DNA from: CAVZMO01 sp963776195
GTDB lineage: Bacteria > Nitrospirota > Thermodesulfovibrionia > Thermodesulfovibrionales > SM23-35
Reading direction: 5' to 3'
NCBI GenBank assembly: GCA_963776195.1
Contig: CAVZMO010000022.1
Coordinates: 1 to 64,000, forward strand
Length of the DNA stretch: 64,000 bases
The notes below the pieces were generated by a model, which was not told the origin of the DNA, made no database searches, and saw only the letters and a program-made list of their open reading frames with translations. Numbering within the stretch: the stretch's first letter is position 1; every line of letters begins with the position of its first letter. Positions 25,366-35,800 of this stretch are shown in pieces. The position numbers and the translations under genes are program-made.

Positions 25366-26397
25366 ATGCAATTTGTTGACTATGTAAAGATTCATGTAAA
25401 GGCCGGAGACGGCGGCAGAGGCTGTGTCAGCTTCAGGAGGGAGAAGTATGTCCCGAGAGGCGGTCCTGACGGTGGAGACGGGGGAAGGGGAGGACATATC
25501 ATTTTCAGGGCGACTGATGCGCTGAATACACTCCTTGATCAGACATACCATCGTGAATACGGAGCTCAGAGGGGGCAGCACGGCATGGGCAAGAAGATGC
25601 ACGGTAAGAACGGTGAAGACCTGATTATCCCCGTACCTGTAGGGACTATCCTGAAAGATGCCGAGACAAAAGATATCCTGATAGACCTTGACAGAAAGGG
25701 TTTGCAAGTGGTCATTGCAAAGGGAGGAAGGGGAGGGTTGGGCAATTCCCATTTTGCTACCTCGACCAGACAAGCTCCCAGATATGCACAGCCAGGGGAG
25801 GAAGGAGAGGCAAAGTGGTTGATACTCGAACTAAAACTCCTTGCCGACGTCGGATTGATCGGCCTCCCCAATGCGGGGAAATCGACTCTCCTGTCCGTAA
25901 TATCTTCTGCCAGACCGAAGATAGCGGATTACCCCTTCACAACCCTCGCGCCGGTACTTGGAGTCGTAAAACTCGAAGATTATAGAAGTTTTGTTGTTGC
26001 AGATATCCCCGGGCTTATTGAAGGCGCTCACAGAGGCGTCGGCCTTGGTTTTCAGTTTTTGAGACATGTCGAGAGGACATCGATTCTCCTCCACCTTGTC
26101 GACATATCAGAAACCGGCAATAATGACCCTGTCGAGGATTTCGAAAAAATAAACAGAGAGCTCGAACTGTACAGCCCGGAACTTACCAAAAAACCACAGG
26201 CAGTTGCGGGAACAAAGCTTGATATCGCAGGCGATAAGGAGAGACTTGATAGACTTGAAAGATATTGTAGGATGAACAGAATAGATTTTTTCCCTGTTGC
26301 CGCGGTGACGGGGAGCGGAATTAAAGATCTTTTAGCCTACCTTACAACCGAGATAGAAGAAACTAAAAACAGAAAAAATGAGGAAAAAGCCTCTTAA
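25366..26397 (+). CDS. obgE: GTPase ObgE
   Basis: A 343-residue Obg-family GTPase. The N-terminal glycine-rich OBG fold (FVDYVKIHVKAGDGGRGCVSF, then GGPDGGDGGRGG) is followed by the G domain with G1 GLPNAGKST (about 167-175), G3 DIPGLIEGA and G4-like TKLD. It associates with the large ribosomal subunit and stress signalling in other bacteria. No C-terminal TGS-type extension is present. It overlaps the next gene by 20 bp. Confidence 0.96.
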   Translation: MQFVDYVKIHVKAGDGGRGCVSFRREKYVPRGGPDGGDGGRGGHIIFRATDALNTLLDQTYHREYGAQRGQHGMGKKMHGKNGEDLIIPVPVGTILKDAETKDILIDLDRKGLQVVIAKGGRGGLGNSHFATSTRQAPRYAQPGEEGEAKWLILELKLLADVGLIGLPNAGKSTLLSVISSARPKIADYPFTTLAPVLGVVKLEDYRSFVVADIPGLIEGAHRGVGLGFQFLRHVERTSILLHLVDISETGNNDPVEDFEKINRELELYSPELTKKPQAVAGTKLDIAGDKERLDRLERYCRMNRIDFFPVAAVTGSGIKDLLAYLTTEIEETKNRKNEEKAS

Positions 26398-26707
26398 GCC
26401 GTTTGTGCCGGTTGAAAGGCATGAGACCATCCGGCAAAAAATAATCTCTTTACTTGAAAGTAATACTCTTTCGGCCAAAGATATATCTGTCGAAATCGGT
26501 ATTTCCGAGAAAGAGGCATACGAGCATCTCGAGCATATCCAGCGGACTATCAACAAAAAGAATCAAACTTTTGTTGTTACGCCCGCGGAATGCAAGAAGT
26601 GCGGTTTTGTCTTCAGAAAGAGGGAGAGATTGAAGAAACCCGGCAGGTGTCCCGTATGCAAGAATGAATCAGTCCGGGAGCCTTTATTTTCTATCGGAAA
26701 CAAATAA
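26378..26707 (+). CDS. HTH plus zinc-ribbon predicted regulator
   Basis: A 109-residue protein. The N-terminal helix-turn-helix (about 14-55: TIRQKIISLLES, AKDISVEIGISEKEAYEHL) joins a C-terminal zinc ribbon with two CxxC pairs (ECKKCGF about 71-77 and RCPVCKN about 91-97). It matches the small HTH/Zn-ribbon proteins grouped in COG3357. It overlaps obgE by 20 bp and so is probably co-expressed. DNA target unknown. Confidence 0.82.
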   Translation: MRKKPLKPFVPVERHETIRQKIISLLESNTLSAKDISVEIGISEKEAYEHLEHIQRTINKKNQTFVVTPAECKKCGFVFRKRERLKKPGRCPVCKNESVREPLFSIGNK

Positions 26708-26780
26708 TGGTTCGACAAGCTCACCATGACAGTTTGGTTGTCATCCTGAGCATGTCGAAGGGTCACGCCGAAGGCTCACC
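26708..26780. repeat. dispersed GTTCGACAAGCTCACCATGAC-type repeat
   Basis: The stretch contains GTTCGACAAGCTCACCATG, then GTCATCCTGAGCATGTCGAA, and again CGAAGGCTCACCATGA. Such inverted units are common intergenic repeats in environmental bacterial genomes. It lies between the convergent ends of the regulator gene and the phosphohexomutase gene. Confidence 0.65.
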
Positions 26781-26819
26781 ATGATATTGGGTGACCTGTT
26801 TAAAACGAGAAAACGGCCT

Positions 26820-28445
26820 TTATTTTATAGCATCGCTGGTTATTTGCTCCGCCAGAGCGAATATGGCCTCTTTGTCTTCTTCAGTTCTCCCCTCTATATA
26901 GAATCTGACTTTCGGCTCTGTCCCCGATGGCCTTATCATGAGCCACGAACCGTCATCAAAAACCAGTTTTGTACCGTCCACGGTGATGACATTTTTGACC
27001 GTTCTTTTATTGCGGCCAATACTAACTACAGTCCCTATCGCATAATTCTCTTTAATTTTCGAAAGCTTTCTCGTCAAAGGCTCACCGACGAGGGAGGCGT
27101 CGACGGAAATGCCTGAACGGTCAGGATAATAATCACCGAATTCATCCATTAAATCCCTCAGATATTCACTCAGGTTCTTGCCGGTAACAGCCATCATCTC
27201 GATAGCGAGAAGAAGGCCGAACAGGGCGTCTTTTTCAAGGGTGTGATTATAAGCAGATATGCCGTCTGATTCCTCAAAAGCGACTATTGCCCGCTCATCG
27301 GAGGATTTCAGCATATAGGGTCTGAAGTTTTTGAACCCGACCTTTGTTTCCCTGATAGGAATACCAAGCCTTTCGGCAATAGCGTTCACAAAATTACTTG
27401 TTCCGACTGATTTTGCGACTACACCGGAAATATTTTTGTAAACATGGAGAAAGTGCAGCGCCATCGCCCCGAAGTAATTCATGGGTATTTGCGTGCTGCC
27501 GTCGGAATGTCTGATGCGGTCGCCGTCCGGATCCATAATAACGCCCAGCCTAAACCCGGCACTGTTCTCCCTTAAAACTTTTACGACTCCCTGCATGTTT
27601 TTTTCAGACGGTTCAGGAGCTATACCGCCGAAAAGATAGTCATCTTCTGTGCGCAGATATTTGATCTTAGGGATGCCGCCCAGAATTTTCTCGATATACC
27701 CCCTTGTTGAACCGTGAACATTGTCTATGCAGATGATACAATCTCTTTTATCTATGAACTCACGGATTTGTCCGATGTCGAGGGTTTTTCTCTCTGTTAT
27801 GAATTTTTCATAGAGAGCCGCCAGATCTATTACATCTATGCAGTCCGGTTTTACAGGTTGAAGTATAAGGGATTCCTTCATCTTTCCGTTCGCTATTTCC
27901 TCTATTACCGTAGTAATTTCCGAACCAGCGGGCCCTCCGTCAGAGGGGTTGAATTTGAATCCCGCATAGTTTGCCGGGTTATGGGAAGGCGTGAGGTTAA
28001 TGGAACAAGCGGCATTCAACATCGCAATTCCCGCCGAAAATGCCGGGGTAGGGGACTCGCCGGCGTACCAGGTTTTGATCTGCTCTTTTTGAAGAAGTCC
28101 TATTACTTCCATCGCGAAATCGGCGCCGAGAAACCGGTTGTCGTGTCCGACAATAACACCCCGTTTCTTTATTTCGTCAAAACCTGACACTCCCATCGCC
28201 TGCATAACCCGGCGGTCATTCCCTTTAAACATCTCTACGATTGCCGAGGTTACAATCCTCACATTATTGAATGTAAAGTCAGTGCCTATTTCTCCCCTCC
28301 ATCCCGACGTACCGAACACGATCCCTGCCGGCGCTGTATTTTCTCTCGCAAATTTTTCGATAACGGACAATAATCCTCTGTTTCCGGTAACATCGGACAT
28401 TATTGCCTTCCAGCACGAAGCCGCGTTTTCAAACCCGTGTATCAT
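26820..28445 (-). CDS. phosphoglucomutase/phosphomannomutase family enzyme
   Basis: A 541-residue alpha-D-phosphohexomutase. It has the early GTSGWRGEIG block, the phosphoserine loop TPSHNP (Ser is catalytic), the Mg-binding loop DPDGDRIR, the sugar-specificity loop FEESDGIS, and the C-terminal phosphate-binding RPSGTEPKVRFY. The family interconverts hexose 1- and 6-phosphates; glucose or mannose preference cannot be told from these motifs. It lies 21 bp downstream of the CysRS-like gene and is probably co-transcribed with it. Confidence 0.93.
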   Translation of the reverse strand: MIHGFENAASCWKAIMSDVTGNRGLLSVIEKFARENTAPAGIVFGTSGWRGEIGTDFTFNNVRIVTSAIVEMFKGNDRRVMQAMGVSGFDEIKKRGVIVGHDNRFLGADFAMEVIGLLQKEQIKTWYAGESPTPAFSAGIAMLNAACSINLTPSHNPANYAGFKFNPSDGGPAGSEITTVIEEIANGKMKESLILQPVKPDCIDVIDLAALYEKFITERKTLDIGQIREFIDKRDCIICIDNVHGSTRGYIEKILGGIPKIKYLRTEDDYLFGGIAPEPSEKNMQGVVKVLRENSAGFRLGVIMDPDGDRIRHSDGSTQIPMNYFGAMALHFLHVYKNISGVVAKSVGTSNFVNAIAERLGIPIRETKVGFKNFRPYMLKSSDERAIVAFEESDGISAYNHTLEKDALFGLLLAIEMMAVTGKNLSEYLRDLMDEFGDYYPDRSGISVDASLVGEPLTRKLSKIKENYAIGTVVSIGRNKRTVKNVITVDGTKLVFDDGSWLMIRPSGTEPKVRFYIEGRTEEDKEAIFALAEQITSDAIK

Positions 28446-28466
28446 GCACCCTCCAAAAAAATCTGT

Positions 28467-29684
28467 CTAAAAAAATACCTTGAAAACCTCGTCGATTTCC
28501 TTTAGGGTTTTTATGATCCCCGAAGCGTCAACCGGTTTCAGTTCATCTATCTTTATATCGGATACTATTTTATATAATCCGTCAAACGCTTTTTTCATAT
28601 TTAAGTCGTTGTCCATATGTCTGGCGAAAGCACTTCTCAGACTTTGCGGGACCTTCCCTTGAAAATGCGACCTGTGGGACGCCTTTGCGTTTATTTTGTT
28701 TATCAGTCTCTTAAATGTCCTCAATTTCTCTGTCACCAGATGTACCTGTTTGTCCGAATAGTTGAGCCGTTCACGATAATGTCCGTAGACAAGGAAAAAT
28801 CTTGTCTCCTTCGCATCATAACCCCGTTCCCGGAGTGTGTCTGTGTATAGGATATTCCCCTTGCTTTTGGACATCTTCCGGCCGTTTACATAAAGGTGGT
28901 TGCAATGCAGCCAGAACTTTGCCATCGGATATGGTCTCACCGACTCAAGAATTGCCAGCGTGTAGTCGTGATGGCGAAAGAGATTATCGATCCCTCCACA
29001 GTAAATAGAAAGAGTTTCATGGAAATATTTACTGATCATGCTCGGGTCCTGTACGTTCCAGGCCGGTCTTCCTTTGCCGATCTTCGTATCCCACATGTAT
29101 GTATCGTCACCCTTATATCCATGCCAGATAATGAAATCCCCGAGATTCCACTGCGTTCCCGGGTAGGTATCCTTGTGGAATCTCCTCTTCTTTAGAGGCC
29201 ACTTTGACATATCAAGGCCGTAGAGTTGTCCAAACCCGGGAAACTTCAGAGGATCGAAATAAACATTACCGTTATACCAGTAAGCGATCTTACGGCCGAG
29301 TAAATGCATTATGAGGTCTACGGCTTCGTCGACACACTCGGAGGCCCTCGGAAGATAATCGGGCGGCTTCATCACCAGAAAGGCCATCTCATCGATAAAT
29401 TTCTTGATATTCTTTTCCGCGAGACTTTTCACGGTGGTTTTCTGTTTTTGAGCCTCCAGGATTGCTTTGTCTTCAATATCGGTGAGATTCATACCTCTCT
29501 TAATCTTGTATCCCGAATATCCCAGATATCGCACGAGAACATCTTCGAACAAGAACGTCCTGAAATTGCCGATATGCGCCCTTTGATATACAGAAGGACC
29601 GCAGGTGAACACCGTAACCGCTTTTTTATTGACCGAATGGAACATCCCGAGCCTTTTGCCCAACGTATTATAAAGTCTTAGCAA
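28467..29684 (-). CDS. divergent cysteinyl-tRNA synthetase-like protein
   Basis: A 405-residue class I synthetase-fold protein similar to CysRS: CGPSVYQRAHIGN (the HIGH region), NLTDIEDK, and KMSKSKGN are all present. Two of the four zinc ligands that recognise cysteine in CysRS look lost: the ECSAM block reads VQDPSM (Cys to Asp), and HHENE reads HHDYT (Glu to Thr). It is also shorter than the usual 460 residues. It may be a paralogue that activates another substrate, like MshC, which also descends from CysRS. Whether a normal cysS exists elsewhere in the genome cannot be seen. It begins the operon with the phosphohexomutase. Confidence 0.8.
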   Translation of the reverse strand: MLRLYNTLGKRLGMFHSVNKKAVTVFTCGPSVYQRAHIGNFRTFLFEDVLVRYLGYSGYKIKRGMNLTDIEDKAILEAQKQKTTVKSLAEKNIKKFIDEMAFLVMKPPDYLPRASECVDEAVDLIMHLLGRKIAYWYNGNVYFDPLKFPGFGQLYGLDMSKWPLKKRRFHKDTYPGTQWNLGDFIIWHGYKGDDTYMWDTKIGKGRPAWNVQDPSMISKYFHETLSIYCGGIDNLFRHHDYTLAILESVRPYPMAKFWLHCNHLYVNGRKMSKSKGNILYTDTLRERGYDAKETRFFLVYGHYRERLNYSDKQVHLVTEKLRTFKRLINKINAKASHRSHFQGKVPQSLRSAFARHMDNDLNMKKAFDGLYKIVSDIKIDELKPVDASGIIKTLKEIDEVFKVFF

Positions 29685-29721
29685 GGTTATGAATCTCCAA
29701 TTTTATGAACGAATGCATCCG

Positions 29722-30825
29722 CTATTGTTTAAGGGGGACAGGAGGTGGTGAAGCCGTCTGATGAAGCAAAACACCTCGCCCATGTACGCCGTCAGTACCC
29801 GTAGCCCATCCTTCACCGGATGAGGTGAAGTGGACGTTGGTAAGATACCAATATGAACTCACGGAGGGGGGAAACACAGAACTCCAGGTATTTCCGGAAT
29901 AATGAAGCAAAATTCCTTTCCCGCCTTTGCCGTCGGACCCTATAGCCCATGCTTCACCGGATGAGATAGAGTAAACACTGGTAAGTACCCAGTGCGAGCT
30001 GTCGAAAGGGGGAACCACTGAACTCCAGGAGTTGTTTAAATAGTGAAGCAAAACCCCTCCTCGCTTTTCTTTATCCGGCCCCGTGGCCCATCCTTCGCCT
30101 GCTGAAGCAAAGTGGACGCTGCTAAGAGACCACTCTGTGCTCGCAGAAGGCGGAATAACGGAACTCCAGGCGCTGCTGGAGTAATGAAGCAAAACCCCTT
30201 TGTGATTCGGATAGTTAATCCCTACAGCCCACCCCTCACCGGCTGAGGTAAAGTGGACGCTGTTAAGCGACCAATAGGAGCTCACAGAAGGCGGCGTGAC
30301 AGAACTCCAGGTTCCGCCGGAATAATGCAGCAAAACCCCTATTCCGTTTGCTTCATCGGAACCTGCAGCCCACCCTTCACCGGCTGAGGTAAAGTGAACA
30401 CTTCTGAGCAACCAATCTGAACTCACGGAAGGCGGAGCAACAGAACTCCAGATGCCGCCGGAATAATGCAGCAGAACCCCTCTGCGATTAGAGTTGTCTC
30501 CCCCTACAGCCCACCCCTCACCGGCTGAGGTAAAGTGAACACCGTTGAGCAACCAATCTGAACTCACAGAAGGCGGAGCAACAGAACTCCAGATGCCGTT
30601 GGAATAATGCAGCAAAACGCCTTTATGATTTGGATAGTCGATCCCTGTGGCCCACCCCTCGCCAGCTGAGGTGAAGTGAACACAATTAAGAGACCAGGAC
30701 GAGCTTACGGAAGGTGGAGCAACTGAAGTCCATTCAGCATGAACGGATGAATTTGAAACTGGGAGCATAATAAAAGCGATGAATAATATTAAGAATCCTT
30801 TGACTGGACAGTGTGCCTTTACCAA
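29722..30825 (-). CDS. secreted seven-repeat beta-propeller-like protein
   Basis: A 367-residue protein with a signal peptide (cleavage near SVHA, residue 30), then seven tandem repeats of about 47 residues. Each has the pattern W-S-S-V-x-P-P-S-V-S-S-x-W-x-L, then H-F-T-S-A-G-E-G-W-A-x-G, then G-V-L-L-H-Y. Seven repeats with a GxGWAxG core suggest a seven-bladed propeller like the YCF48/BNR type. Repeats 1-4 are closest to each other, indicating recent expansion. The DNA repeats are 141 bp long. It stands alone with no obvious operon partner. Function unknown; an extracellular binding role is plausible. Confidence 0.8.
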   Translation of the reverse strand: MVKAHCPVKGFLILFIAFIMLPVSNSSVHAEWTSVAPPSVSSSWSLNCVHFTSAGEGWATGIDYPNHKGVLLHYSNGIWSSVAPPSVSSDWLLNGVHFTSAGEGWAVGGDNSNRRGVLLHYSGGIWSSVAPPSVSSDWLLRSVHFTSAGEGWAAGSDEANGIGVLLHYSGGTWSSVTPPSVSSYWSLNSVHFTSAGEGWAVGINYPNHKGVLLHYSSSAWSSVIPPSASTEWSLSSVHFASAGEGWATGPDKEKRGGVLLHYLNNSWSSVVPPFDSSHWVLTSVYSISSGEAWAIGSDGKGGKGILLHYSGNTWSSVFPPSVSSYWYLTNVHFTSSGEGWATGTDGVHGRGVLLHQTASPPPVPLKQ

Positions 30826-30908
30826 TTGCGCCTCCTATAATTTTGCTTCTCTCCAAAGATACCCCATTGAGAAAATTTTATATGGAAACCCCAATATGTT
30901 CAACTCAT

Positions 30909-32282
30909 TTATTCTAATTTTAATTTCTTCCAATGTCCCCTATGAAACCTCCATGTCATGAGAATTCCCTGAACATTCATGGAAGTGACCATAGCAATCC
31001 AGACACCGAGCGCTCCGTAGTTCAAAATAACGGCAAGGAAATAGGCGAACGGCAGCCTGATCATCCACATCGCAATAATTATTACCCACATCGTGCCCTT
31101 CGTGTCACCCGCCCCCTGAAGTCCGCCCGCAAGAACAACGCTCAATGCCATAAGGGGCTCTGATAACATATTGATCCTGAGGTAGCGCGTCGTTTCTTCA
31201 ATTACCGCTGAGTCTTTTGATATTGCGGAGGCAACATCTCGCGCCCAGATATAGATCATCAGAGCCATAAAACTCATAAGGATAACCCCTGTAATGGCTA
31301 TTTTCCATCCTATTTTTTCTGCCCTGTCGGGATGCTTTGCACCGAGATTCTGTCCGATGAGCACGGACGCAGCCATGTTCAGAGCGAAGGCAGGAAGATA
31401 TATGATCGCCTCTATTCTCAGTCCGTTCGTTATGGACGCAAGGGCAACGATACTTTTATCGCCAAGCTTGGCGAGGATGTTATAAAGGACGATGCTTCCC
31501 GCGTTCCAGGCTATCTGCAATAGGACCGCCGGCCATCCGAGTTTTATAATCCTTTTTATCGTCACTGCAGACATGTTCCATGGCCTTGCATATACCGCTC
31601 TCCACAGACCGGTGAAGAAGAAGGAAAGGTTTATTATCATTCCTATCATGACCGAGATTGCTGAGGAGAGTGCGATACCTATATATCCCATTTTCGGAAA
31701 TGGGAAAATACCGAAGACGAGCACAAAATTTCCTATGATATTAATAACGCTGACTATGAACATGGTTAACAATGGTTTTTTCACTTCACCGCTTGCCCGG
31801 AATATGGCATTTGATATGATCAGAATATAGTTTGGTCCGAGGGCCAAGGAAAAAATTTTCAGGAAGTTTTCAGAGATCTCGCCGATGTTTGTCGGGAACC
31901 CCGAAACGGAGATTATCTCTTTTGTGAAAAATAAACCGGTCACCGTCACTCCTAATGCGATTACGATACTGAACAAGAGGGACTGTTTGGCCGTCTCCAC
32001 AGCCATTTCTGTATTGTCGGCGCCGATAGATCTTGAGACGAGAGCCAATGTTCCGACACTGATGGCATTAGCGATGATAATAATAAGAAAATATATCTGA
32101 TTGACAAAACCGACTGCTGCCTGGACCTCAGGACTGATGAAACCGGCCACATAAACATCGGTTAATCCCACCAGGAAATTAAAGATCATAATGAGGAACA
32201 TGGGCCATGAAATCTGCCAGATATTCACCCAGAGGTTTCCTATGGTAAGGTTGTTTGGCCGGATTTTAAATGTGTTGCGCAT
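30909..32282 (-). CDS. MATE-family efflux transporter
   Basis: A 457-residue inner-membrane protein with about 12 hydrophobic segments and typical MATE features: ISWPMFLIMIFNFLVGLTDVYVAG at the start, a repeated half starting near residue 240, and GAGDTKGTMW in the second half. It would use an Na+ or H+ gradient to expel cationic compounds; the substrate is unknown. It is divergent from the thioredoxin gene, with 131 bp between their starts. Confidence 0.92.
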   Translation of the reverse strand: MRNTFKIRPNNLTIGNLWVNIWQISWPMFLIMIFNFLVGLTDVYVAGFISPEVQAAVGFVNQIYFLIIIIANAISVGTLALVSRSIGADNTEMAVETAKQSLLFSIVIALGVTVTGLFFTKEIISVSGFPTNIGEISENFLKIFSLALGPNYILIISNAIFRASGEVKKPLLTMFIVSVINIIGNFVLVFGIFPFPKMGYIGIALSSAISVMIGMIINLSFFFTGLWRAVYARPWNMSAVTIKRIIKLGWPAVLLQIAWNAGSIVLYNILAKLGDKSIVALASITNGLRIEAIIYLPAFALNMAASVLIGQNLGAKHPDRAEKIGWKIAITGVILMSFMALMIYIWARDVASAISKDSAVIEETTRYLRINMLSEPLMALSVVLAGGLQGAGDTKGTMWVIIIAMWMIRLPFAYFLAVILNYGALGVWIAMVTSMNVQGILMTWRFHRGHWKKLKLE

Positions 32283-32413
32283 GCCTCTGATAATTCTATC
32301 ACAAAGGCGATTAAGGGCTGTTCGCGATTATGCGGGATTGTCCATTACATTTATGTTTTTTTTTGCTAAAATTCTAATAACCAGGGCCGGTTGGATAAAG
32401 GAGTTTCTTATTC

Positions 32414-32860
32414 ATGTCAGAAAAGACTGTCTATTTGAGGTGTCATAAATGCGGCGTGCTCAACAGTATACCTGCGGATAAGCTGCATAGCCATCCTAAA
32501 TGCGGAAAATGCAAGGACCTCATAGAAATTCCAAAGACACCCGTTGATATAACGACCTCTGCTTTCGACAGGGAAGTTCTTGCATGGCCGGGTACCGTGA
32601 TGGTTGAATTCTGGACTCCCTGGTGTGGCTATTGCCGCATAATGGCGCCGTTGGTCGAGAAGCTGGCTCGCGAAAAAGCCGGAATATTGAAAGTGGTCAA
32701 GGTCAATCTTGACAATGAACCGTTATTGGGGGCCCGTTTCGGTATAAACGCAACCCCTACATTTTATGTTTACCGGCACGGGAACAGACTCGGAGATATT
32801 GCGGGAGCCGTGCCAAAGGAGCAATTCGAGGCGTGGATTGACACTGTTCTCCTCGGATAA
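32414..32860 (+). CDS. thioredoxin with N-terminal zinc ribbon (TrxC-like)
   Basis: A 148-residue thioredoxin. Residues 10-33 hold two CxxC pairs (C10/C13 and C30/C33), the zinc ribbon found in thioredoxin 2 (TrxC). The thioredoxin fold follows with active site W70-C71-G-Y-C74 and the cis-proline ATPT. The usual WCGPC is changed to WCGYC, which in other thioredoxins alters redox potential. No thioredoxin reductase gene is adjacent. It ends 14 bp from the convergent glutamate synthase gene. Confidence 0.9.
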   Translation: MSEKTVYLRCHKCGVLNSIPADKLHSHPKCGKCKDLIEIPKTPVDITTSAFDREVLAWPGTVMVEFWTPWCGYCRIMAPLVEKLAREKAGILKVVKVNLDNEPLLGARFGINATPTFYVYRHGNRLGDIAGAVPKEQFEAWIDTVLLG

Positions 32861-32874
32861 TGAAGATCTTTTCT

Positions 32875-35800
32875 TCACTGTTCATTGAGAGGAATAACTT
32901 TTCTGAAATGCCTTAACAAGGTGTCAAATCCGTCCAAAATAGTACCCGCCCGGCGGCTGAGAGTATATCTGGAATGATTCTCCAGCAGGTATTTCAATTT
33001 CTCCATGTCCTCATCTTCTAATCTATGGGAACGGACATAAGAAGCGTTAAGCCTTTTCTCAAGGGTATTGTTCTCATCATAAACATAGAGGGTTCCGCCT
33101 GTCATCCCGGCGCCGATATTGTAACCTGTTTCACCCAGAAGAACCACGGTACCCCTTGTCATATATTCACAGAGATGATGCCCTGTGCCTTCAACAACTG
33201 CAACAGCCCCGCTATTTCGGACGGCAAACCGCTCTCCAGCCCTGCCGGCAGAGTATAATTCTCCTCCCGTTGCGCCGTAGAGTACAGTATTTCCCATGAT
33301 CACATGCTTGTGGGAATCCCTGAGATCACGTGGTTTTATGATTATTTTGCCTCCGAACATTCCTTTTGCAACGTAGTCATTCGCATCGCCGATGAGTGTA
33401 AGGGAGAGCCCTTTGTGGTTGAACGCACCGAAGCTCTGCCCCGCCGTGCCTCTAAAGATCAGACGTATCGTATCCGGAGGAAGTCCTGCATCCCGGTATA
33501 ACAAAGCTATGTGATAATTCAGTCCGGCAGGAATGCTTCTGTCTATATTTCTGATGGCATATTCCTTTTCGACAGGTTCTGCATCCTCAATGTAAGGGCG
33601 CAGATCGTTGACCAGCACGTCATTCATTGACGAAGAAGGATTGTTGTTTCTTTCCCATGTGCATGTTCTGCGTGTTTTTTCGGGGTATTTCTCAAAGAAC
33701 CTGTCAAGGATTATTCTCGAAGTCCTATGACTTCCGGGTGGAGCAATAGAGAGCAGATCCGTTCTTCCGATTATTTCCTCCAGGCTCTTAAAGCCTGTCT
33801 CGGATAATATTTCCCTGACCTCCCGAGCAAGAGCCTTGAAGAATGCCATGACATCTTCAGGTCTTCCCTTAAATCTTTCCCTCAATCTTTTGTCCTGCGT
33901 AGCAATACCGGTAGGACACGTGTTCAGATGACACTGCCTCGCCATCACGCAGCCAAGGGCTACCATCGTAGCGGTGCCGAAACCGAATTCCTCCGCACCG
34001 AGAAGCGCCGCGATAATAACGTCCCTGCCGGTCTTGAGCCCTCCGTCGACCCTCAAACGAATCCTCTCCCTCAACCCGCTTTCCATTAAGACTCTTTGAG
34101 TTTCTGCAAGTCCGATCTCCCAATAATTGCCGGCATTCTTGATCGAACTTAAGGCAGCCGCACCGGTTCCTCCTTCACACCCGCTTATCTGCACAATATC
34201 TCCATACGCCTTGGCCACGCCTGCGGCAACGGTACCGACACCTGTCTCTGAAACAAGCTTTACACAGACCTTTGCTTTCGGGTTTGCTTCTTTAAGGTCA
34301 TTGATTAATTGTGCGAGGTCTTCTATGGAATAGATATCATGATGCGGAGGCGGAGATATAAGAATGATGCCGGGTTTGCAGTGCCTCAGAGAGGCGATAT
34401 ATTCCGTGACTTTGTTTGCCGGGAGAAGGCCGCCTTCCCCGGGTTTTGCGCCCTGGGCGATTTTTATCTCCAGTTCCCTCGCCGATGCGATGTATGCAGG
34501 CGTGACGCCGAATCTTCCGGATGCTATCTGTTTTATCGCACTATTTTTTATGGTCCAATACCTTGAAGGGTCTTCACCGCCTTCGCCGCTGTTGCTTCTG
34601 ATGCCCAGCCTGTTGCAAGCCTCGGCGATGGTCCCGTGAGCCTCCGGAGACAACGAACCCACAGACATTGCGCCTGAAAAGAACCGCTGAAGGATTCCCT
34701 CAACGGGCTCAACTTCATCGATGTGAAGGGAAACGCCCTTTTTGTAATCGAGGAGTTGTTTGATGAAAGATGGCTGATCGTTCGTGGTACGAGAATATGT
34801 TTTATACGTCTCATATCCCGTATCCTTTGTAAAGTTTCTCAGGGCGATGACGGAAGAAGGTGCCCAGGCATGCAGTTCTTCTCCCTTTCTATATCGCACA
34901 TTGCCGCCGTAGTCGAGTATAGGTTCGAACGATTCGAATGCAGCGGCATGTTTTTTGAGAAGGGATTGCTCTATCTCGGACAAGCCGTCTGATTCGAGGG
35001 AGACCGGAGTCCCTTTGAAGTACTCTTCTACAAAGCGTCTGCTCAGGCAGATGGTGTCGAATAACTCCGCGCCATAATAAGAATTGAGTGTGGAGATACC
35101 CATCTTTGCAATAACTTTAAGAAGACCGTCCTCCAGTGCTTTCTTATAATTTATGACCGCTTTTTCATAGGTGATCTGCAACTCTTTTTTATCACACAGT
35201 TCCTTGATTGTCTGAATGGCGAGATAAGGATAAACAGCCGAGGCATTATAGCCGATGAGACACGCCATATGATGTATGTCTCTCGCTTCGCCTGTTTCTA
35301 TGATCAGGCTCACCCTGTTGGACAACCCTTCTCTTTGAAGTGCCTTAAAAGACGCTGAAACGGCAAGAAGGCTCGGTATTGCCACCACCTCTTTCGAAAT
35401 ATCGCTGTCTGAAAGTATTATGAGTTGAACTCCGCCTTTAACTGAATCGATCGCTCTTCCCTGAAGATTCTTAACAGCACGGTAAAGAAGTGGATCTCTC
35501 CCGGCTTTCGAAAAGGTTATCGGTATTCTCTCAACCTTAAAAATATTTTGTCCCTCTATTGCTTTCATATGGTTTTCAAAGAGTATGGGCGACTCCAGAT
35601 GCAGTCTTCGTGCGTGTTCAGGGGTTTCCTTCAGGAAGTTCATCTTATATCCAAGGTTCATCCTGAGAGACATGACCATCCTTTCCCTTATGTGATCGAT
35701 CGGAGGGTTTGTCACCTGTGAAAAACGCTGCCTGAAATATCTGAAAAGGAGTTGGGGTTTTTCAGACAAAGACGGCAGCGGAGTATCATCTCCCATGGAA

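Noticed and set aside
26781..28187. Plus-strand frames of over 100 residues opposite the phosphohexomutase gene
   Set aside because: They lie antisense to a well-supported enzyme gene and show no recognisable domain.
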